A stretch of DNA of 64,000 bases. Origin: Anaerolineae bacterium (GTDB lineage Bacteria > Chloroflexota > Anaerolineae > Aggregatilineales > Aggregatilineaceae). Position 1 is the first letter of the stretch; each line of letters starts with the position of its first letter. The DNA lies in the NCBI GenBank assembly GCA_018432315.1, contig JAHDLB010000018.1:144605-208604 (forward strand). Reading direction: 5' to 3'. The position numbers and the translations under genes are program-made. The notes under the pieces were generated by a model. The model did no database searches, was not told where the DNA came from, and saw only the letters and a program-made list of their open reading frames with translations. This document shows, one piece after another, positions 1 through 8,067 of this stretch.

Positions 1-317
1 ATCGCGCTGCGCGAAAGCAGCGGCGCGCTGCCCGCGCCAAAATACACCACCCGCGCCAGATCGTATGTCGCGATCAACCCGGCCAGCCGCTCGCCAAAGT
101 GGAAAGGAGCCGCGTCCATATCGCGAATGACCCCACCCTGCTCAGGCAGCCAATCGAGATCTGGTCCGGCCACGATGACCGGCCCAAAGCCCGCGCCGGT
201 CAGCACCGCCACCAGATCGAGCACGCTGGCGCGCAGCGCACGCCCCACCACCTGCTCCTGCGGCGTCGCCCCATGCGGCCCGGCCAGTATCACGGCACCA
301 ACCGTTCCAACCTGCAT
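1..317 (-). CDS. Putative nucleotidyltransferase (GT-A fold), partial
   Basis: This is the first 105 codons of a gene that runs off the left edge of the window. It begins with ATG at 315-317, about 10 bases after a GGAGG ribosome site, which supports the start. The protein opens with a beta strand ending in VILAGPHG, then RALRASVLDL, VIVAGPDLDWL and VVYFGAGSAPLLS. This order (LAG loop, helix, strand, then a strand with a PLL motif) resembles MobA-like NTP transferases, but the Lys of the usual GGxSxRMGxxK loop is absent. The function is therefore inferred from fold resemblance only; a degenerate or divergent family member is possible. It lies about 30 bases beyond the terminator of the hpf operon and is probably transcribed separately or by read-through. 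Confidence 0.55.
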   Translation of the reverse strand, partial: MQVGTVGAVILAGPHGATPQEQVVGRALRASVLDLVAVLTGAGFGPVIVAGPDLDWLPEQGGVIRDMDAAPFHFGERLAGLIATYDLARVVYFGAGSAPLLSRSA

Positions 318-339
318 TGACTTCGACCTCCCTCGCCCA

Positions 340-370
340 CAAAAAACCGGAGGAGACAACGCTCCTCCGG
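340..370 (-). terminator. Intrinsic terminator after hpf
   Basis: A perfect 9-bp stem (CCGGAGGAG at 347-355 with CTCCTCCGG at 362-370, 6-base loop) is followed on the minus strand by TTTTTTG. It lies 29 bases past the hpf stop codon and closes the Tad/comF/hpf transcript. Confidence 0.9.
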
Positions 371-398
371 CCCCCGATCATCGTGATCGGATGCTCAC

Positions 399-977
399 TC
401 AGACGACTTCAGGCTCCAACACACCGTAGTTTCCGTCTTCACGCCGGTACAGTACACCCAGCTTGGCCGACTCCGCATTATAGAATATGAAGAAGCTGTG
501 CCCCAACAACTCCATTTGATCGATCGCCTCTTCTTCGCTCATCGGTATCAGCGACACCTGCTTGCGCCGGACAATCGCCGTCTTCCCTTCTTCCTCTTCC
601 TCGACCTCTTCCAGCGGGGCAGGCTCCACCGCCGCCAGATCGGCATCGACCTCGGCATACCGACCGCCGCCCCGGCGCTTCCGCTTCCCCTTATAGCGTT
701 CGATCTGGCGATACATTTTGTCGAGCGCGACGTCCAGTGCCGCGTAGATGTCCGGCTGGCGCTTGTCCTCCGCGCGCAGAATAACCCCGCGCGTATTGCG
801 CAAGGTGAGTTGGGCAATAGCCTGGTCCGATCCTTGTTTGCGGCGCTCAATGGCGAGGTCCACACGAACTTCCTGAATATTCGGCAAGTAGCGATCCAGC
901 TTGCTCACTTTCTTTTCGACGTGCTCCTGCAAGCGAGGGGAAACGTCGACATTTCGGGTGTGGATCTTCAGTTCCAT
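399..977 (-). CDS. hpf: Ribosome hibernation promoting factor, long form
   Basis: This 192-residue protein is a long-form HPF. Residues 1-100 form the RaiA/YfiA-like ribosome-binding domain (MELKIHTRNVDVSPRL, then an amphipathic helix VEKKVSKLDRYL and VDLAIERRKQG). An acidic linker of about 30 residues follows (EEVEEEEEG), then the C-terminal dimerisation domain (SLIPMSEEEAIDQMELLGH, FFIFYNAES, VLYRREDGNYGVLEPE). Long HPF joins two 70S ribosomes into inactive 100S dimers in stationary phase. The start at 977 was chosen because AAAGGAG lies 8 bases upstream and family homology begins there; the longer upstream frame has no homology. It is the last gene of the Tad/comF operon, 28 bases after comF, and is followed by a strong terminator. 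Confidence 0.95.
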   Translation of the reverse strand: MELKIHTRNVDVSPRLQEHVEKKVSKLDRYLPNIQEVRVDLAIERRKQGSDQAIAQLTLRNTRGVILRAEDKRQPDIYAALDVALDKMYRQIERYKGKRKRRGGGRYAEVDADLAAVEPAPLEEVEEEEEGKTAIVRRKQVSLIPMSEEEAIDQMELLGHSFFIFYNAESAKLGVLYRREDGNYGVLEPEVV

Positions 978-1005
978 GGCTTGCTCCTTTTGCCTGTAGA
1001 AAAAA

Positions 1006-1782
1006 TCATGCAGGTGAAACGGTCTCGCCAGAATATACAGCGCCCGCCACGGCCGCGCCGAACACCTGCGCGGCCCCGGCAGCGCGTAATGCCTCTGCAC
1101 AAGCCCCCAGGGTAGCCCCCGTGGTCAACACGTCGTCAATCACTAATACACGTTTGCCGCACACAATTCCCGCATCGGCCACGAACGCCCCCGCCACGTT
1201 GTCGCGCCGCTCGTGCATGGTCAGGTTCACCTGGCTTTCGGTAGCGCGAATGCGGCGCAGTGCAGCCGGATCGAATTCCCGCCCCATGCGTTGCGCAAGA
1301 AATCGCCCCAACAGCCCAGCCTGATTATACCCGCGCTCGTGCAATCGCGTTGAATGCAGGGGCACAGCCATCACCAGATCGATCGGCCAACCGGCATCTT
1401 CCACCATCCCGGCCAGCAGCTCACCCAGCGGCCTGACCATCCGCACCTGCCGTTCGTACTTGAGCGCATGGATCGCCGCCCGAATGCCGCCCTCATATTC
1501 GACGCAGGCGCGCAGTTCGTCGAAGCCCGGCGCACTCCGGTCCTCCGCCGGTGTCGTTGCGGACAGGCAGTGAGAACACAAAAAACTCCCCACACGTTCG
1601 CAGCCCACGCAGTGCGGCGGAAAAACCAGATCAACCGCCACGGTGGCCGCCTGTCGCGCCAGGAGTTTGAAGCGTTGCAACGGCGACTCATCCTGGGCGG
1701 GCCAGGGCTGTTGGTCGTCGCCGATACGAATGTATGACACTGAGCTCAAGCCGATTTCTGGATTGTTGTCAAAAGCTCCCAA
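1006..1782 (-). CDS. comF: ComF family phosphoribosyltransferase-like protein
   Basis: The protein is about 258 residues and has both ComF hallmarks: an N-terminal zinc ribbon (CVGCERVGSFLCSHC, residues about 60-74) and a C-terminal type I PRTase domain with VPLHSTRLHERGYNQA and the PRPP loop VLVIDDVLTTGATL. ComF supports DNA uptake in naturally competent bacteria. Here it sits directly after tadC in the Tad pilus operon, which suits a role in taking up DNA, although ComF-like genes also occur in non-competent lineages. The frame opens with TTG at 1782, overlapping the tadC stop by 14 bases. No ATG occurs before the zinc ribbon, so the start codon is uncertain (a GTG 14 codons further in is the alternative). 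Confidence 0.9.
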   Translation of the reverse strand: MGAFDNNPEIGLSSVSYIRIGDDQQPWPAQDESPLQRFKLLARQAATVAVDLVFPPHCVGCERVGSFLCSHCLSATTPAEDRSAPGFDELRACVEYEGGIRAAIHALKYERQVRMVRPLGELLAGMVEDAGWPIDLVMAVPLHSTRLHERGYNQAGLLGRFLAQRMGREFDPAALRRIRATESQVNLTMHERRDNVAGAFVADAGIVCGKRVLVIDDVLTTGATLGACAEALRAAGAAQVFGAAVAGAVYSGETVSPA

Positions 1783-2707
1783 TCACGCCTGTATCCAACA
1801 GAATGATGATCGACGGCCCCAAGAGCACGATCCAGATCGAGGGAAAGATCAGCAGCACCATGGGAATCATCATCTTGACCGGGGCCTGCTGCGCCTTTTC
1901 CTGGGCACGCTGGCGCCGCTTCACGCGCATCTGGTCGGACTGAATACGCAGGATCTTGGCGACACTCACACCCAACTGCTCCGCCTGTACCAGCGCTGCC
2001 ACGAAACTGGTCACGTCGGGCACGTCCATCCGGCGCGACATATCGCGCAGGGCTTCGCTGCGCCGCTTGCCGAGCTGGATCTCTTGCAGCACGCGTCCGA
2101 AGGCAATCGCCAGGTCGTTATCCCACTTCTCGTACACTTTGCCCATGGCCTGCTCGAAACCCAGACCCGCCTCGACGCAGATCGTGAGCAAGTCCAGCGC
2201 ATCGGGCAGCGATTTGACGATGGAATCCTGCCGCCGGCTGATCTGGCTTTTGAGCTGTAGCACCGGGAGAAAATACCCCAGCGCCGCGCCGCCAATCGTC
2301 CCCAGCACGCCTTTGACCGCCCCCCAGTCAGTCACGAAGAAGAACAGCATGAACGCCCCGATCCCCATGCCCAACGTCAGCGCGACACGCTGGCCGAAGA
2401 ACGTCACAGGCTCCATCGTGGCCGACTTACCGGCCAGCTCGATCTGGCGGCGGATGCTCTCGATCTGGTTTTCGGGCGTAAACGTGACGGCAAAGCGCGC
2501 CAGCGCTTTGTACATCGGCACGATGACGCGCTCGCGCGTGCTCAGCGAAAGCTCGATCTCTTCGAGCGAGGCCGGCATGTCCCGGTCACCGTACTCCGAC
2601 AATCGCCGCTGCAGCGGGTCTTCGCCTGTGTCCTCGCGCATGCCGACGAGCACAAGCCCGGCCAGAAGCACAACACCCACAAGGATGAGAGCAACAATGG
2701 CTATCAC
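1769..2707 (-). CDS. tadC: Tad pilus assembly inner-membrane protein TadC
   Basis: This 312-residue type II secretion F-domain protein has an N-terminal TM helix (residues 1-22), paired TM helices at about 115-165, a cytoplasmic four-helix F domain (LPDALDLLTICVEAGLGFEQAM, then LGKRRSEALRDMSRR), and a final TM helix before the C-terminus. With TadB it forms the membrane platform that the ATPase CpaF acts on. The predicted start is GTG at 2707 with GGGAG 9 bases upstream. It lies 30 bases after tadB on the same strand. Confidence 0.93.
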   Translation of the reverse strand: MIAIVALILVGVVLLAGLVLVGMREDTGEDPLQRRLSEYGDRDMPASLEEIELSLSTRERVIVPMYKALARFAVTFTPENQIESIRRQIELAGKSATMEPVTFFGQRVALTLGMGIGAFMLFFFVTDWGAVKGVLGTIGGAALGYFLPVLQLKSQISRRQDSIVKSLPDALDLLTICVEAGLGFEQAMGKVYEKWDNDLAIAFGRVLQEIQLGKRRSEALRDMSRRMDVPDVTSFVAALVQAEQLGVSVAKILRIQSDQMRVKRRQRAQEKAQQAPVKMMIPMVLLIFPSIWIVLLGPSIIILLDTGVIGSF

Positions 2708-2737
2708 GGTTGGTTCTCCCGTTCTTCCTGCAGTAGC

Positions 2738-3709
2738 CTAATAATCGATTTTCACGATCTTCTGGATGATCGCTGCGCCGGTCCCGATGAGGCCCAGCCC
2801 GCAGCCCAACATCGGCCAGCCGCACATACGGTTTTCGATCATGCCCCCCATATAGCCGGGACTGACGAAATACAGAAACACGGTCAGCAGGATCGGCAGC
2901 ACCGAGATCACCCAGCCGGTGATGCGCCCCTGAGACGTCAGCACGCGGATCTCGCCATCCAGCTTGACCCGGTCGCGGATGGTGTGCCCGATCGATTCCA
3001 GGATTTCGGCCAGGTTACCACCTACCTCGCGCTGGATATTCACCGCCGTATTCACCAGGTCCATGTTATCGTTCGGGAGCCGCGCCAGCAGGTGATCGAG
3101 CGCGTCCTCCATCGGGATGCCAAGCTGGACTTCCTGCACCACGCGCTTGAACTCCGTTGCGGTTGGCTCAGGCGATTCCTTGGCGATGGCTTCCATTGAT
3201 TGGAGCACCGAATACCCGGACCGCAGCGCGTTGACCCACAGCGACAGCGTATCGGGCAGTTGCTCCTGAAAGGCGTTCAAGCGCTGGCTTTGCTTGCGAG
3301 CCACGTAAAACCGCGGGATGAATAACCCCGCGATCCCGGCGATGCCGCCGCCAATCGGCGTCCCGAACAAAAAGGTCCCGGCCACGGCAGCACCGATCCC
3401 GGCGATGATATGCAGTGAGAAGTACTCGGCGACCGTCAGCTTGAGGTCGGCGCGGGCAAGCTGCACTCGCCACTTTTTCGCGAACTCCCGATCGGCCAGC
3501 GCCTTGTCCAGTCGCTGGGTGAGGATGCTGGGTTCCTCCGGCTGAACCTGAAATTCCTCGAACTCGGTCATCAGGCTGCCATATTCGGACGTGTAACGCC
3601 CCAGGCGGTCCTCGATTTCTTCCTGGCGTTCGGAGCGAATGCTGATGATCCCCATGATGAGGATGATCACCGCCAATACACCGGCAGCACCTGCAATTAT
3701 GAGCTCCAT
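2738..3709 (-). CDS. tadB: Tad pilus assembly inner-membrane protein TadB
   Basis: The 323-residue protein starts with a TM helix (residues 1-22), then a charged cytoplasmic stretch, two TM helices near 95-145, a type II secretion F domain (LPDTLSLWVNALRSGYSVLQSME, VQLGIPMEDALDHLLAR, VNIQREVGGNLAEILE) and two TM helices at the end. The F-domain sequence and its place between cpaF and tadC identify it as TadB. The gap of 97 bases from cpaF is the longest inside the tad genes. Confidence 0.93.
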   Translation of the reverse strand: MELIIAGAAGVLAVIILIMGIISIRSERQEEIEDRLGRYTSEYGSLMTEFEEFQVQPEEPSILTQRLDKALADREFAKKWRVQLARADLKLTVAEYFSLHIIAGIGAAVAGTFLFGTPIGGGIAGIAGLFIPRFYVARKQSQRLNAFQEQLPDTLSLWVNALRSGYSVLQSMEAIAKESPEPTATEFKRVVQEVQLGIPMEDALDHLLARLPNDNMDLVNTAVNIQREVGGNLAEILESIGHTIRDRVKLDGEIRVLTSQGRITGWVISVLPILLTVFLYFVSPGYMGGMIENRMCGWPMLGCGLGLIGTGAAIIQKIVKIDY

Positions 3710-3806
3710 GGCCGACTAGCCTCCCCTGCCCGGTTCCTGACTGCCTACTTTCATTGTATCAGCAAAACCCGGCGCGATTTGTTCACAACTCTGCACGAAA
3801 TCGCGA

Positions 3807-5204
3807 TCAATAGCGCGGAATGCCGATACCAAACACCGACGGCGGCAGGTGAATGCCTGCATCCTCGATCTTGTCGATGAATTTCGGACGCAGCCCGGTC
3901 GGGCGAATGCGGCCAATGACCTTGCCCGCCTCCAGCCCGGTCTGCTCGAACTCGAAGATATCCGACATCGTGATGATGTCGCCTTCCATGCCCTGGATTT
4001 CGGTGATCTTGACGACCTTTCGCGTGCCGTCCCGCATACGGTCCTGGTGAACGATCATATCCACCGCCGAAGCAATCTGCTCGCGGATGGCGCGGACCGG
4101 CAGGTCCATCCCGGCCATCAAGCACATCACTTCCAGGCGCGACAGCGTGTCGCGTGGGCTGTTGGAGTGCGCCGTTGTCAGCGAGCCGTCGTGACCTGTG
4201 TTCATTGCCTGGAGCATGTCCAGCGCCTCGCCCGCGCGGCATTCGCCGACGACAATCCGGTCGGGCCGCATACGCAGCGAGTTCACGACGAGGTCCTGAA
4301 TCGTGATCGACCCGCGGCCCTCGATGTTGGGCGGGCGGCTCTCCAGCGAGACGACGTGCTCCTGCCGGAGCTGAAGCTCAGCCGCGTTTTCGATCGTGAC
4401 GATGCGCTCATCGTTGGGAATGAAGCTGGACAGCACGTTGAGGAGCGTGGTCTTGCCCGACCCCGTACCGCCCGACACGATGATGTTCAGTCGCGCGATC
4501 ACGCACGCGCGCAAGAACTCGGCGATCTCCGGCGTCATCGATCCAAACCGGATCAAATCCTCCACGGTGAAGGGGCGCCGCGAGAACTTTCGAATGGTGA
4601 TCGTCGGCCCGCACAACGCGATCGGACGGATGACCGCATTCACACGCGAGCCGTCCGGCAGGCGGGCGTCGACGGTCGGTGAGCTTTCGTCGATGCGGCG
4701 GCCCAGCGGTGCGACGATACGATCCAACACGCGCAGCACATGATCTTCGTCCTCGAAGGTCACATTCGACCGGATCAGGTTACCCGCGCGCTCGACATAC
4801 ACGTTCTTGGGACCGTTGACCATGATCTCGGTCAACGTGTCATCGGCCAGCAGCGGCTCCAACGGACCAAAGCCGAGGATTTCGGCCACAATCGCCTCGA
4901 ACAATCGCTGGCGCTCGCCGCGCGCCAGCACGATGCTCTCCTCGGCCAGAATCGCCGCAAAGAGCTCCTCGATGGCCGTGCGAACCTCGGGAGAATGCGG
5001 GTCCACGTTCGTATCCAGCTCGGCCAGCAGTTTGTTCTGAACCCGCGTCTTCAAGTCCTGGTAATTGTTGGCAGAGGTGGGCGCGCCGGGTGCGCCGGGT
5101 GCCTGGGGCACCTGAGTCCGCTTGCGGACCTGCGCCAGTTTCGATTCGTTTCCCGGTTCGTCCCCACCCTGACCACCGCGTTCAATCCGTCGTAACAACG
5201 ACAT
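3807..5204 (-). CDS. cpaF: Tad/CpaF family secretion ATPase
   Basis: The 465-residue ATPase powers Tad pilus assembly. After a basic, Gly/Pro-rich N-terminal stretch (residues 1-45) come the helical N domain and the RecA-like core: VDARLPDGSRVNAVIRP, Walker A GGTGSGKTTLLN (about residues 245-256), the acidic box RIVTIENAAELQL, Walker B RIVVGECRAGEALDML, and the His box TGHDGSLTTAHSNSPRD. All catalytic elements are intact. Start ATG 5204 has AGGAGG 9 bases upstream. It is 22 bases after cpaE in the operon. Confidence 0.96.
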   Translation of the reverse strand: MSLLRRIERGGQGGDEPGNESKLAQVRKRTQVPQAPGAPGAPTSANNYQDLKTRVQNKLLAELDTNVDPHSPEVRTAIEELFAAILAEESIVLARGERQRLFEAIVAEILGFGPLEPLLADDTLTEIMVNGPKNVYVERAGNLIRSNVTFEDEDHVLRVLDRIVAPLGRRIDESSPTVDARLPDGSRVNAVIRPIALCGPTITIRKFSRRPFTVEDLIRFGSMTPEIAEFLRACVIARLNIIVSGGTGSGKTTLLNVLSSFIPNDERIVTIENAAELQLRQEHVVSLESRPPNIEGRGSITIQDLVVNSLRMRPDRIVVGECRAGEALDMLQAMNTGHDGSLTTAHSNSPRDTLSRLEVMCLMAGMDLPVRAIREQIASAVDMIVHQDRMRDGTRKVVKITEIQGMEGDIITMSDIFEFEQTGLEAGKVIGRIRPTGLRPKFIDKIEDAGIHLPPSVFGIGIPRY

Positions 5205-5226
5205 AACATGACCTCCTCAATCCCAC

Positions 5227-6549
5227 TTACCCCGCCCCACCGAACAGCGCGCGGATGCCGCTTTTCGATCGTGCATCGGTTGGCTGTTCGGGCTGTATCG
5301 CATCATCTTCCGACTCGACCGACCGGCGAATCAACTCCGCCAGGTCTACCATTTCCTGGCCTGGCGAGCGCGACTTCAGCTTCGCCACCAGCGGAACACC
5401 CTGGTTGACTGCCGTGAGCACGGCGCGATCGTCAAGCGGAATGGTGGCTTTCACCGGGTGCTTGAGATGGTTCTCAATCGACGCCGTCGGCACCGTCCCC
5501 CGCCCGCGATCCTTGTCATTGCTGACGCGGTTCAAAACGAAGATAACCTTCTCGGACAGGCCGGCAGGCTGCGCGAGATGATCGAAGATATCGAGAATCT
5601 TCCGCGTGTTCCTGATCGCCGGGATCGTCGGGTTGCAGACCAGCACGATACGCTCAGCCAGCTCGAACAGGTTGAGGGTCATATCGTCAAATTGGGGCGA
5701 TGTATCGACAATGATGAAATCGTACCCGCCCGCCAGGGTCCTCACCAGCTCTTTGACCGACTCAGGCGAAATATCGTAGGCATCCTCCGGCTGTGGCGGC
5801 GCGACGAGCACCTTCAACCCGCTGCCGTGTGTCAGCAGCACGTTGTCGATCATCTCCTGGTCGAGATCGTGAATCGCCTTGGTGAGATCGGCAATCGTCG
5901 CCGGCGACTGAAGGTTCAGGAACGCATCGACGTCACCAAACTGCAAATTGCAGTCGATGAGCAGGACACGCGTATCCTGACGCATGAGCGCCGAGGCAAC
6001 GTTGGTTGCCAGCGTAGTCACCCCGGCGCCGGCCTGCGGGCTGTAAACCACGATGATATGACCCGCCCCCGCGGTGGGGGTCAGACGATGGGCTTTGACC
6101 GGCTCGCCCTTGCTCTTGGCAACCGTGCTCATCTGCGCTTCTTGCAGGCGAACCGGCTCGTTCCGCTCGTACACGCGGCGAATGGTTGCGTACAATTCTT
6201 CGCTTGAGATCGGCTTGGTCAGAAAATCGCGCGCGCCGGCCAACATGGCCTGCCGCAAGTACGCCGGTTCGCTCTGCACGGACATGATAACGACGGCAGC
6301 CGTACGCACCACCGTGCTGATAGCCTTGGTGGCCGTGATGCCGTCCATATCCGGCATGTTGATGTCCATCAAGACCACGTCCGGCCTGACCTGCCCGGCG
6401 ATCTCAACGGCCTCGCGCCCGGTCCCGGCAGCGCCCACCACTTCGATGTCCGACTCGAATGCCAACAGTTTGCGAAGGTTCTCGCGAGTATCGGCAATAT
6501 CGTCGACGATAAGGACCTTTATGGTGTTTTTCTGAGAGCCACTACTCAT
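5227..6549 (-). CDS. cpaE: CpaE/TadZ-like pilus localisation protein with receiver domain
   Basis: This 440-residue fusion has an N-terminal receiver domain (residues 10-125) and a C-terminal MinD/ParA-type ATPase (residues 150-410). The receiver keeps the residues needed for phosphorylation: VDD near residue 16, the acceptor Asp in VVLMDINMPDMDG, and Lys in FLTKP. The ATPase has a deviant Walker A (SPQAGAGVTTLATNVA), LIDCNLQFGDVDAFLN and FIIVDTSPQFDD. CpaE/TadZ proteins place the Tad machine at a cell site. The C-terminus adds an acidic, probably disordered tail. A perfect hairpin (6603-6632) separates it from the upstream cpaB. Confidence 0.92.
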   Translation of the reverse strand: MSSGSQKNTIKVLIVDDIADTRENLRKLLAFESDIEVVGAAGTGREAVEIAGQVRPDVVLMDINMPDMDGITATKAISTVVRTAAVVIMSVQSEPAYLRQAMLAGARDFLTKPISSEELYATIRRVYERNEPVRLQEAQMSTVAKSKGEPVKAHRLTPTAGAGHIIVVYSPQAGAGVTTLATNVASALMRQDTRVLLIDCNLQFGDVDAFLNLQSPATIADLTKAIHDLDQEMIDNVLLTHGSGLKVLVAPPQPEDAYDISPESVKELVRTLAGGYDFIIVDTSPQFDDMTLNLFELAERIVLVCNPTIPAIRNTRKILDIFDHLAQPAGLSEKVIFVLNRVSNDKDRGRGTVPTASIENHLKHPVKATIPLDDRAVLTAVNQGVPLVAKLKSRSPGQEMVDLAELIRRSVESEDDAIQPEQPTDARSKSGIRALFGGAG

Positions 6550-6602
6550 CCATCCGTATCCTTCTAGGGTATCCCCACCTTAGCCCACACTCATCCTGGG
6601 TG

Positions 6603-6632
6603 ACGAGGGGAAGGGCGATTCCTTCCCCTCGT
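6603..6632 (-). other. Intercistronic hairpin between cpaB and cpaE
   Basis: A perfect 12-bp inverted repeat (6603-6614 with 6621-6632, 6-base loop) lies in the 96-base gap between cpaB and cpaE. No T-run follows on the minus strand, so it is unlikely to be a full terminator. It could stabilise or partition the mRNA between cpaB and the downstream genes. Confidence 0.6.
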
Positions 6633-6645
6633 TGCTCCCTCTGGA

Positions 6646-7851
6646 TTATTCTTCATCCAGGCTCGACGCCAGGAAGCTGTACAGCGAACCGATATCGAAC
6701 CGGCGAACGCTGGTGATAGGCGGTTCCAGCGCGAACTCCAGCGCGTTCGGCGGCGCAGCGTTGAAGTTGCGGATCATGTAATCCAGCGTGACCGGGTCCG
6801 TGTTCGTCACGGTGCGGTCGCCGGCCTGCCGCAGCGCCAGCGTGATCGGGATCTGCGAGTCGACGGCCCACGTCAGGACCAGCGCGTCCTGCGGCGATAC
6901 GCCCAGCGTGATGATCAGCGGCGTGTAGGGTGTCGCGCTGGCTGCGGGGGTGGGATTCTCGGTCGTGCCGGTTTCCTCACCGGGCGGCGGCGGCACTGTG
7001 GCGATCTCCAACGGAGTCGGCGTCAGCCCGACGATCTGCCCATCCGGCGGGAAATAACCGACGTGGAGCACGAACGCATCCGTCACCGTCCGCTGCGTGA
7101 CCAGCCGCGGGCGCTGCGACGGCTCGCTCGGCCCCAGCAACACGCCTTCAGGCGACAGCGTGCTCGCCTCCGTCCGGCCCTGGCGCGGCGCGCCAATGCT
7201 CAGTTCGCCCGTCTCGAGCCGGGTGATCACCGAGTAGTTGTTCGGCAGGCGGGTCTGGAACTGGGGATCGACATCGACGAACAGGAACGACAGAATGACG
7301 TCGACGAAGTCTCCATCCTGAATGCCATACGCAACCTGTCCGATCCCCGACGGGTCGAGCGGAATGGACACCGCCACCGCCTGGTACGGCAGGGCCGACA
7401 ACAACGCCGCCGCATCCGAGCCAGAGGCCGCGATCTCGAACAGATCGTCGACTACCTGCCGGCGCAGCACCGGCGCTCCGCGCGGGATATCCGTCCGCGC
7501 GATCCGCCCCACCACGTCACCGATCTGGTCGGCAGTGAAGAAGTTGCCCGCTTCTGGGAGCGATTGCTCGGGCCATAATTGCGTTCCCACGCCATCGGCT
7601 GGGATCTTCAAGCCGCGGCTCAAGTCTTGGATGGCGATCACGATTTCCACCAGGTTCTGCTCGATCAAGCCAGACCCGTCACCGCTCGCCGGTGGCCTGC
7701 TGTCCTCGCCGGGAACGGGCGTCCCCTGGGCGGCACCGTCTACGACACCTTCATCAGTCTCCCCGTCGTCGCCGCCAGACAACAAGACAACCGCTGCGAC
7801 CACAGCCAGCAAGATAATAGCGCCTATCAGGATAAGTACTCGGCCTCGCAT
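6646..7851 (-). CDS. cpaB: Tad pilus assembly protein CpaB (RcpC), SAF domain
   Basis: The 401-residue protein has an N-terminal signal-anchor helix (residues 1-25: RVLILIGAIILLAVVAAVV), an acidic, Gly-rich linker, then a SAF domain (LVEIVIAIQDLSRGLKIPADGV, IARTDIPRGAPVLRRQVV) and an RcpC/CpaB domain (YQAVAVSIPLDPSGIGQVAYG IQDGDFVDVI). It is a periplasmic or extracytoplasmic pilus factor. The C-terminal third is longer than usual and includes a Pro/Thr-rich linker. The start at 7851 is set by GGAGG 7 bases upstream. It is the first gene of the Tad operon; no pilin, prepilin peptidase or secretin gene is in the window. Confidence 0.9.
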   Translation of the reverse strand: MRGRVLILIGAIILLAVVAAVVLLSGGDDGETDEGVVDGAAQGTPVPGEDSRPPASGDGSGLIEQNLVEIVIAIQDLSRGLKIPADGVGTQLWPEQSLPEAGNFFTADQIGDVVGRIARTDIPRGAPVLRRQVVDDLFEIAASGSDAAALLSALPYQAVAVSIPLDPSGIGQVAYGIQDGDFVDVILSFLFVDVDPQFQTRLPNNYSVITRLETGELSIGAPRQGRTEASTLSPEGVLLGPSEPSQRPRLVTQRTVTDAFVLHVGYFPPDGQIVGLTPTPLEIATVPPPPGEETGTTENPTPAASATPYTPLIITLGVSPQDALVLTWAVDSQIPITLALRQAGDRTVTNTDPVTLDYMIRNFNAAPPNALEFALEPPITSVRRFDIGSLYSFLASSLDEE

Positions 7852-7930
7852 GGATCTTCCTCCCAAAAGGGTTGCGTATCGGCTGTCAATTTAACGCTGC
7901 CTCAATATTTCAGCGATGCGAATTAAGACT

Positions 7931-7958
7931 AGTGTAGTCTGATGCGAAAAAACTGCAA
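7931..7958 (-). promoter_or_regulatory. Candidate promoter of the Tad operon
   Basis: TTGCAG (7958-7953), 16-base spacer, TACACT (7936-7931) on the minus strand, about 80 bases before cpaB. The match is moderate. The rest of 7852-8067 shows only an 8-bp hairpin at 7991-8025 with a long loop and no T-run. Confidence 0.4.
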
Positions 7959-8067
7959 CAGGCCCCTAGTCCTATCGATTAAGATGCGAGCGAGGGCGAT
8001 GGCATGACCCCGCCAGACGCCCTCGGCCCCCACCAGTAATCCATATCGAGCCCCCCACGTGTCGAAC

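Noticed and set aside
7991..8025. 8-bp inverted repeat after the histidine kinase gene
   Set aside because: The loop is 19 bases and no T-run follows, so I do not call it a terminator.
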